Assembly: GCA_017458125.1 (NCBI GenBank)
Contig: JAFTGB010000027.1
Span: forward strand, 33,418 to 97,417
Direction of reading: 5' to 3'
DNA from: Prevotella sp.
GTDB lineage: Bacteria > Bacteroidota > Bacteroidia > Bacteroidales > Bacteroidaceae
DNA length: 64,000 nt
The notes under the pieces were generated by a model that saw only the letters and a list, made by a program, of their open reading frames with translations, did not search any database and was not told where the DNA came from. Shown piece by piece: positions 58,807-64,000 of this stretch (its first letter is position 1; every line of letters starts with the position of its first letter). Position numbers and translations under genes: made by a program.

Positions 58807-60171
58807 TCAGAGTTCTTTAATCATTTCGTGGAAGGGCTTCTTGGGAAATTTGAACATGTCGTGACCTTCGGCCCATGGATTTAAGCCGCAATTCATCAGC
58901 GGCGAGGGGATGATGTTGGCCCAGTGAGCCATGCTTGTGCTGAAGTTGTAGAGTCCTGTGCTGCCAAAGAGTGTGGACATGGCACGGCTCATCAGCTTCT
59001 TCTCCTGGTTGGCAGTGCCAAGCGTGTCCAGCTGCTGGCGCCACAGGTATATCTGGTCGCCCAGATTTACCTTGACAGGACATACTGTCTGGCACGAGTT
59101 GCACAGCGTGCAGGCGCTGACGTTGCCGGAGTGTTGCTGCGGGTCGCGCAGCATGCCGAGGTTGATGCCTATGGGACCGGGTATGAAGTAGCTGTACGAA
59201 TAGCCGCCGGAGCGTCGGTAGACGGGGCAGGTGTTCATGCACGAACCGCAGCGGATGCACTTCAGCGACTCCCAGTGCTCTGGGTCGGCTATCCACTCCG
59301 AGCGGCCGTTGTCCACCAGTATGATGTGCATCTTATGGGCCGTCGGGCGTGCTTTGCGGAAGTGGCTGGTGTAGGTTGTCGTGGGCTGTCCTGTTCCGGC
59401 ACGGCAGAGCATGCGCTGGAAGACGGCCAGACACTCGTAGTTGGGTATGATTTTCTCCAGTCCGATGGCGGCGATGTGCAGCTTGGGGCACGACGTGGAC
59501 ATGTCGGCGTTACCCTCGTTAGTGCATACCACGATGTCGCCCGTCGACGCTATGCCGAAGTTGCCGCCCGTCATGCCGGCGTCGGCAGTCAGGAACTCGT
59601 TGCGCAGGCTGAGCCGTGCCATATAAGTAAGGTATGTAGGGTCGTGGTTGCCTTTCTCGTTGGAGATGCCTTTCTCCTCGAACAGCTCACCCACGTCGTC
59701 GTGGTTCAGATGAATGGCGGGCATCACGATGTGGCTGGGCTTCTGGCCTTTCAGCTGGATGATGCGCTCGCCGAGGTCGGTCTCGACTACTTCAATGCCT
59801 TTCGACTCTAAGTACGGGTTCATCTCGCACTCCTCGGTGAGCATCGACTTCGACTTCACCATCTTCTTCACGTTGTGGTTCTTCAGTATGCCGTAGACTA
59901 TCTCGTTGAACTCTTCGGCGTCCTTGGCCCAGTGCACTTCCACACCGTTCTTTTCGGCATTGGTGCTGAACTGGTCGAGGTATTCGTCAAGATGGGTAAT
60001 GGTGTGACGCTTAATCTCGGATGCTTTCTCGCGCAACTGCTCCCATTCGTCCAGTCCCATCGCCATGTTGTCGCGCTTCTGGCGCACTGCCCAGAATGTG
60101 GCGTCGTGCCAGTGGGCATACTGCTGGTTCTTCAGAAACGCCTTGGCTGCTTTGCTATGCTGTGTACTCAT
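58807..60171 (-). CDS. lutB: lactate utilisation iron-sulfur protein LutB
   Basis: 454 residues from ATG 60171; the codons before it translate a microrepeat (MLQGCSSSEFIVHSSQFIV). LUD domain up to about 300, then two 4Fe-4S motifs: CIRCGSCMNTCPVYRR and CTLCNSCQTVCPVKV. Conserved: KSKSMLTEECEMN, EKGISNEKGNHDPTYLTYMARLSLR and TADAGMTGGNFGIASTG. Its role is electron transfer in L-lactate oxidation. Confidence 0.93.
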   Translation of the reverse strand: MSTQHSKAAKAFLKNQQYAHWHDATFWAVRQKRDNMAMGLDEWEQLREKASEIKRHTITHLDEYLDQFSTNAEKNGVEVHWAKDAEEFNEIVYGILKNHNVKKMVKSKSMLTEECEMNPYLESKGIEVVETDLGERIIQLKGQKPSHIVMPAIHLNHDDVGELFEEKGISNEKGNHDPTYLTYMARLSLRNEFLTADAGMTGGNFGIASTGDIVVCTNEGNADMSTSCPKLHIAAIGLEKIIPNYECLAVFQRMLCRAGTGQPTTTYTSHFRKARPTAHKMHIILVDNGRSEWIADPEHWESLKCIRCGSCMNTCPVYRRSGGYSYSYFIPGPIGINLGMLRDPQQHSGNVSACTLCNSCQTVCPVKVNLGDQIYLWRQQLDTLGTANQEKKLMSRAMSTLFGSTGLYNFSTSMAHWANIIPSPLMNCGLNPWAEGHDMFKFPKKPFHEMIKEL

Positions 60172-60211
60172 AACTATGAACTGTGAACTATGAACTATGA
60201 ACTCTGAACTG
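60172..60211. repeat. AACTATGAACTCTGAACT-type microrepeat
   Basis: ACTATGAACTGTGAACTATGAACTATGAACTCTGAACT units fill the gap between lutA and lutB, similar to 18669-18698. Confidence 0.6.
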
Positions 60212-60943
60212 CTACAGCCCTGCAGCAAGTATCTCTACTACGTGTTTGAACTCCATCTTCAGCCCTTGTTTCCTGGCTATGCCGGCCATGTGCATCAGGC
60301 AGGAGCAGTCGGGACCGGTCACATATTCTGCCCCGGTCTGTATGTGGCGCTCCACCTTGTCGAGGCCCATCTGGGCACTGACTGCTGTCTCCTCGATGGA
60401 GAACATGCCGCCGAAACCGCAGCACTCGTCAGGGCGCTCCGGTTCCACCACGTCAATGCCGTCAACCAGTTGCAGCAGGTCGCGTATCTTGTTGAACTTG
60501 TCTACGTGTTGCTCGCTGGGACTTGACAGTCCCAACTCGCGCACGCCGTGGCACGAGTTGTGCAGGCTGACCTTATGGGGAAATGTGCCTAAGCGCCGGT
60601 TTACCTTCACCACGTCGTGCAGGAACTCCACCACGTCCATGGCTTTCTTGGCCGTCTGGCATTCGTGGGCGAGCAGGCGCGGGTAGTTCAGCCGCACGAA
60701 GGCTGTGCACGACACGCTGGGGGCCACGACATAGTCGAAGCCGCCGAACAGGGTCTCGAACTTCTCGGCCAGCGGTATGGCCTGCCGTTCAAACCCGCCG
60801 TTTGCCATGGGCTGTCCGCAGCAGGTCTGCCCTTGTGGGTAGCTGACGTCGAGCCCCAGGTGCTTGAGCAGCTTGAACGTGGCCATACCCACCTCGGGAA
60901 AGACGGCGTCTACGTAGCAGGGAATAAATAGTCCTATCTTCAT
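60212..60943 (-). CDS. lutA: lactate utilisation protein LutA (CCG domain)
   Basis: 243 residues, two CCG domains: MKIGLFIPCYVDAVFPEVGMATFKLLKHLGLDV, GQTCCGQPMANGGFERQ; then SLHNSCHGVRELGLSS and ERPDECCGFGGMFSIEE, VTGPDCSCLMHMAGIARKQGL. These CCG motifs bind Fe-S clusters or substrate. It starts 9 nt after the SGNH gene. Confidence 0.93.
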   Translation of the reverse strand: MKIGLFIPCYVDAVFPEVGMATFKLLKHLGLDVSYPQGQTCCGQPMANGGFERQAIPLAEKFETLFGGFDYVVAPSVSCTAFVRLNYPRLLAHECQTAKKAMDVVEFLHDVVKVNRRLGTFPHKVSLHNSCHGVRELGLSSPSEQHVDKFNKIRDLLQLVDGIDVVEPERPDECCGFGGMFSIEETAVSAQMGLDKVERHIQTGAEYVTGPDCSCLMHMAGIARKQGLKMEFKHVVEILAAGL

Positions 60944-60952
60944 AACTCTTGT

Positions 60953-61768
60953 TTAGTGTTGGAATGTGCAGGGTAGGGCGCTCAGCTGGTAGTACAGGGT
61001 TCGGGCTATGCGCTCGTGTCCCTTGTCGTTGGGGTGCAGACGGTCGGTGGCCGCGTCCTTGAAGTATTGGGCGTGCTCGTCCATCATGGGGTAGAGTCCG
61101 CTGACGGCGTTGAGGTCTATTACGGGTACGGCCCAGATGTTACCGGCTTCCTTGACGGCGTCGATGTATTCTTCTATGTAGATGCCGCACTGGTTGGTGT
61201 AGTCTTCTGTGCACTGCCAGTTGGTGTCGCTACGGTAGAACCCGGCGCGGTGAATGGGAGTCAGCAGCACAATCTGCTTCGTCGGGTACATGCGCTTGAC
61301 CTTCTCCAGCGCAATGTTGATGCGGCCGCGGTAGGTCGTCTTGTCCATCTTCATGTAGCGTCGCTCCCTGTCCACAAGGGTCTTGGGCTTCCCGTGTCCG
61401 TAGACCACCTGCTCCTTCTTGACCTCGTACCACTCGCCCATGGGCACTCCGTTGTTGTAGTCGTTGGTACCGATGAAGATGACTATGGCGTCCACGCTGT
61501 CGCCGTGCTCGGCCTGCAGCTTGTCGGCCTGGCGGGGAATGTCATCCCACTGACGACCGCTGACGGCATAGACGTACGGCGTGATGCCAAGCCAGTCCTC
61601 CAGGAAATGCCAGTATTTCAGCTTTGAACCGCTGTTCCTCGGGTCGGTGATGGAGTCGCCGAAGTAGGCCACGCGCTTCTGTGACCACGGGTGGGCGAAA
61701 GTAGCCTGTGCATGAACGGCCCCGCAAAGCAGGGCCGCCCATAGCAGTGTGACGATTCTGTTTCTCAT
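60953..61768 (-). CDS. secreted SGNH/GDSL hydrolase
   Basis: 271 residues. Signal peptide MRNRIVTLLWAALLCGAVHAQ. Block I VAYFGDSITDPRN (Ser nucleophile), block III DAIVIFIGTNDYNNG (Asn), block V DRLHPNDKGHERIA (Asp-x-x-His). It is probably an esterase acting on surface or dietary glycans; substrate unknown. It lies in the lut operon behind DUF4332. Confidence 0.85.
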   Translation of the reverse strand: MRNRIVTLLWAALLCGAVHAQATFAHPWSQKRVAYFGDSITDPRNSGSKLKYWHFLEDWLGITPYVYAVSGRQWDDIPRQADKLQAEHGDSVDAIVIFIGTNDYNNGVPMGEWYEVKKEQVVYGHGKPKTLVDRERRYMKMDKTTYRGRINIALEKVKRMYPTKQIVLLTPIHRAGFYRSDTNWQCTEDYTNQCGIYIEEYIDAVKEAGNIWAVPVIDLNAVSGLYPMMDEHAQYFKDAATDRLHPNDKGHERIARTLYYQLSALPCTFQH

Positions 61769-61772
61769 AGGT

Positions 61773-62180
61773 CTAATACTCCATGACGGCAGGCAACTCC
61801 TTGGCCTGGTCTATCATCTTCTGTATCTCCGAAACGGCGGGAACACGGTTGCAGAGGTTCTTCTCGGCGTTCACCTCCTCCAGCTTCTTCTGCAGGTTCT
61901 CTGCAACACGGTGCTTCAGTTCCTTGACGGTGTCAACGCCGCTGGCCTCTAACAGCTCGGCAAACTGAGGACCGACACCGTTGATGCGGTAAAGGTCGCA
62001 ATGGTTCGTCCACTTCAAAATCAGCTTGGGGCTAATCCCGGTGGCTTCGGCCAATGCCTTGCGCCCGCTGGCTTTAGCACATTTCTCCAGTAACTCGGCA
62101 TCGGTCTTGATGCCTGCTGCAGTCAGTTTCTCGGCATAGATGTCGCCTACGCCCTCAATGTCAATTACTTTGTAAGTCAT
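61773..62180 (-). CDS. DUF4332 helix-hairpin-helix protein
   Basis: 135 residues. Two HhH-like motifs: DIEGVGDIYAEKLTAAGIKTDAELLEKC and INGVGPQFAELLEASGVDTVKELKHR. This is the DUF4332 layout, related to DNA-binding helix-hairpin-helix domains; function unknown. It begins the operon with the SGNH and lut genes, after a promoter at 62237-62268. Confidence 0.85.
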   Translation of the reverse strand: MTYKVIDIEGVGDIYAEKLTAAGIKTDAELLEKCAKASGRKALAEATGISPKLILKWTNHCDLYRINGVGPQFAELLEASGVDTVKELKHRVAENLQKKLEEVNAEKNLCNRVPAVSEIQKMIDQAKELPAVMEY

Positions 62181-62236
62181 ATTCGTTGGTTTTAGTTATT
62201 TTTGCAGTAGGGTGCCGCTTCAGCACACTGCAAGCG

Positions 62237-62268
62237 CAAATGTACGAAAAAATATTGGACGCCGCAAC
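62237..62268 (-). promoter_or_regulatory. promoter of DUF4332-SGNH-lut operon
   Basis: Minus strand TACATTTG (plus 62237-62244), GTTG (plus 62265-62268), 20-nt spacer; 57 nt before the DUF4332 ATG. Confidence 0.55.
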
Positions 62269-62319
62269 GTTTTTATTCTTTTTAATACAATTCATACCCT
62301 GATGACCAAAAGAATTGCG

Positions 62320-62327
62320 TAACTTTG
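62320..62327 (+). promoter_or_regulatory. -7 box of the BI-1 gene
   Basis: TAACTTTG, 35 nt before ATG 62362; the -33 box is not clear. Confidence 0.5.
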
Positions 62328-62361
62328 CCCCGTCATTTAATTTAATAGAAAGGTAAAAACA

Positions 62362-63081
62362 ATGGATTACAAAGAATTGAACCTACAGGGAATCACCACC
62401 GAAAGACAGTGGGATGTCACCGAAGCCTTCCCCGTACTGATGCGGAAAGTCTACTTGTGGATGGCACTGGCTTTGGTTATCACTGGCGTTACAGCCTACG
62501 GCGTGGCTACCAGCCCAGGCATCCTTCAGGCTATCTATACCAACCAGGTGCTCTTCTGGGGACTTATCATCGCCGAGTTCGGACTCGTCATCGGCGTCAG
62601 TGCTGCCATCAACAAAATCTCATTGACAACGGCAACGCTGATGTTCATCATCTATTCCGTCATCAATGGCGCACTGCTGTCCTACATCTTCTTGGTCTAC
62701 ACCGCTTCGTCCGTCGCTACCGTGTTCTTCATCACGGCTGGAACGTTCGGGGCTATGGCCGTCGTCGGCTATACTACGAAGACCGACCTCACCTCCATGG
62801 GCAAGTACCTCTTCATGGCGCTCATTGGACTGGTGATCGCTACGTTGGTTAACCTCTTCGTCAAAAGCGACGGACTGACCATGATTCTGAGTTACGTGGG
62901 TGTGCTCGTCTTTGTCGGACTCACCGCATGGGACTCGCAGAAAATCAAGCAGATGCTGCTGCAGGCACCTGATGCAGGCGAGAGCTCGCAGAAGCTGGCT
63001 TTGCTGGGAGCGCTGACCCTCTACCTTGATTTTGTCAACCTGTTCATCTACCTGTTGCGCATCTTCGGAAAGAGGGAGTGA
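62362..63081 (+). CDS. Bax inhibitor-1/YccA family membrane protein
   Basis: 239 residues, seven spans. VLMRKVYLWMALALVITGVTAYGVA at the start; NGALLSYIFLVYTASSVATVFFITAGTFGAMAVVGYTTKTDLTSMGKYLFMALIGLVIATLVNLF, and AWDSQKIKQMLLQ with the conserved Asp near the C-terminus (LTAWDSQKIK; YLDFVNLFIYLLRIFGKRE). These are pH-sensitive calcium leak channels in studied members. The last codons are duplicated past the stop. Confidence 0.92.
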   Translation: MDYKELNLQGITTERQWDVTEAFPVLMRKVYLWMALALVITGVTAYGVATSPGILQAIYTNQVLFWGLIIAEFGLVIGVSAAINKISLTTATLMFIIYSVINGALLSYIFLVYTASSVATVFFITAGTFGAMAVVGYTTKTDLTSMGKYLFMALIGLVIATLVNLFVKSDGLTMILSYVGVLVFVGLTAWDSQKIKQMLLQAPDAGESSQKLALLGALTLYLDFVNLFIYLLRIFGKRE

Positions 63082-63126
63082 CCGCCTTTCCTCATCTTCG
63101 GGAAGCGGAAGTGACCGACTTCCCGC
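63061..63126. repeat. 33-bp imperfect tandem duplication at the BI-1 3' end
   Basis: Two 33-nt units (63061-63093, 63094-63126), both containing ATCTTCGG-AAG-G and AGTGACCG; the first holds the last codons and stop of BI-1. Confidence 0.7.
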
Positions 63127-63144
63127 ATCCGTCCCAATAACCTT

Positions 63145-63174
63145 ATCCCCTCCCGTTCCAAGGAGGGGATTTTT
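63145..63174 (+). terminator. intrinsic terminator of the BI-1 gene
   Basis: Stem ATCCCCTCC (63145-63153) with GGAGGGGAT (63162-63170), then TTTTTA. Confidence 0.8.
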
Positions 63175-63188
63175 ATATTCAAAACCTA

Positions 63189-63428
63189 TGCCAAACAGGG
63201 CGGGACCCCCTGCCAAATAGGGCGTTCGGTCTTGACATTTATGCCTGGCGCTTTTGCAATTTAATTTAAATTGTCGACCAATTTAATTTAAATTGCTGAC
63301 CAATTTAATTTAATTTGCTGCGCAATTTAATTTAAATTGCAAAACCGTTCCTGCTATTCGTCAAAACCGTTCCTGCTATTCGTCAAAACAGTCGCCCATA
63401 TTCGTCAAAATCTGCGGCAGTGTCTGGC
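63189..63428. repeat. three adjoining tandem arrays, all with a 22-bp unit
   Basis: Array i: two units (63189-63210, 63211-63232) starting TGCCAAA and with AGGGCG. Array ii: four units (starts 63257, 63279, 63301, 63323), each beginning CAATTTAATTTAAATTG or one-base variants, palindromic. Array iii: three to four units (starts 63341, 63363, 63385, 63407) beginning AAAACCGTT or variants with ATTCGTC near their end. Arrays ii and iii are contiguous and in phase. The rest of 63082-63859 holds the terminator and the rRNA promoter. Confidence 0.9.
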
Positions 63429-63581
63429 ACGACAGTTGCCCCTCAACTTCTCGCCTCTCATCTCTCACCTCTTGCTTCTTGCCTCTTGCTTCTTGCCTTT
63501 ATATATAAATAAGGTGTACCCCTTCACGCTGTCAATTAATCCGAAAACTTTGCGTTTTCAGCGAAAAAAATCCCGGAAAAG

Positions 63582-63612
63582 TTTGGTGGTTCCAAAAAAA
63601 GTCGTACCTTTG
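63582..63612 (+). promoter_or_regulatory. rRNA operon promoter
   Basis: TTTG 63582-63585, 19-nt spacer, TACCTTTG 63605-63612; about 248 nt before the 16S start. It is preceded by an A-rich stretch. Confidence 0.75.
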
Positions 63613-63859
63613 CATCCGCTTTCGCTCAAAAACCTGTTGGGCAAGGCACTGAAGAAAGAGTTCTTTGAAAGACTTACATAGACAGAGAAGAAAAGTAGTA
63701 CAAGAAGCAGGTGCCTTTCGGGGCACTTGGGTATAGACATTCAAACCGTCAAGATTCTGAAATACTACCGGAGAGCGTTCTGAGACAGAGAACAATTCAG
63801 TGCATGATTCATGATGCATAATGCATGATGGTTGTGTAAATGATGAGATACAAGATTTT

Positions 63860-64000
63860 ACAATGTAGAGTTTGATCCTGGCTCAGGATGAACGCTAGCT
63901 ACAGGCTCAACACATGCAAGTCGAGGGGCAGCAGGACGATAGCTTGCTATTGTCGCTGGCGACCGGCGCACGGGTGAGTAACGCGTATCCAACCTTCCCC
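63860..64000 (+). rRNA. rrs: 16S ribosomal RNA, 5' end (partial)
   Basis: AGAGTTTGATCCTGGCTCAG at 63867, then the usual GATGAACGCTAGCTACAGGC and a first variable loop (AGCAGGACGATAGCTTGCTA); the string CGCACGGGTGAGTAACGCG is universal. Position 1 is placed 7 nt before AGAGTTTG by comparison with E. coli. The rest is outside the window. The loop looks like Prevotellaceae. Confidence 0.97.

Noticed and set aside
62181-62361. tRNA gene
   Set aside because: GC-rich palindromic bits near 62210-62235 were checked for a cloverleaf with TTCGA/TTCAA arm; none fits. No tRNA was found elsewhere in the gaps.
63189-63428. CRISPR array
   Set aside because: Units follow each other directly with no unique spacers, unit length is 22 bp, and no cas genes are near.

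Overview
The window comes from a member of the Bacteroidota, most likely a Prevotella-like member of the Bacteroidales. The support is direct: many genes carry the Bacteroidota promoter (TTTG, 19-20 nt, TAnnTTTG); a PorE-type type IX secretion lipoprotein and a T9SS-like cargo tail are present; there is a BspA-type leucine-rich repeat protein; cydAB is accompanied by a DUF4492 gene; and the window ends in the first ~140 nt of a 16S rRNA whose 5' region looks like Prevotellaceae. The core is GC-rich. At least two stretches (about 28.1-33.9 kb and 42.8-45.5 kb) are visibly AT-rich and look acquired.

Layout. 0-7.2 kb: end of an exbD gene, a small lipoprotein, then folA and thyA, which are separated by about 5 kb of accessory DNA holding a HigBA module, a 941-residue Big/RCC1 surface protein and a MntA/HepT (MNT-HEPN) module. 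7.3-20.6 kb: an rRNA m5C methyltransferase; a GIN/DUF6249/PspC/ECF sigma/anti-sigma-like cluster; porE; topB; a REP-associated tyrosine transposase; a secreted esterase; cydB-cydA-DUF4492. 21-27.9 kb: an Rpn-type nuclease and a coiled-coil/TolC/HlyD/two ABC-2 permease export operon that ends in a 23-bp perfect hairpin. 28.3-35.4 kb: an AT-rich three-gene operon (DUF2130 nuclease-like coiled-coil protein, DEAH helicase, small membrane protein), then an AlbA_2/HATPase gene. 35.5-39.3 kb: mrp, a BspA-like protein and trmB. 39.3-44.7 kb: a tightly overlapping six-gene operon for a CXXX-repeat peptide modification system with its own tatA and tatC. 44.7-52 kb: a PIN toxin/antitoxin pair, DUF975, ilvE, xseBA, a subtilase and a MATE pump. 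52-58.2 kb: phosphodiesterase, rfbB, a PH-like membrane protein, purT, an acyltransferase, fdtA and a GNAT gene. 58.2-62.2 kb: lutCBA, an SGNH hydrolase and DUF4332. 62.3-64 kb: BI-1, repeats, and the rRNA promoter and 16S start.

Three things stand out. (1) The CXXX system: a Tat-type lipoprotein precursor carries two CXXX arrays around a FISUMP-like domain, is followed by a radical SAM/SPASM maturase, a SPASM-only partner and a small accessory protein, and the operon ends in tatA-tatC. (2) The DUF2130/helicase pair, whose two proteins share the same pair of C-terminal barrel-like modules in the same order: a plausible undescribed defence or DNA-processing system. (3) A family of intergenic tandem arrays that differ in sequence but all have a 22-bp unit (6.2, 20.7, 45.6 and 63.2-63.4 kb). 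In addition, degenerate short repeats and palindromes that fill many intergenic gaps also occur in frame inside rsmF, porE, cydB, tolC and xseA.
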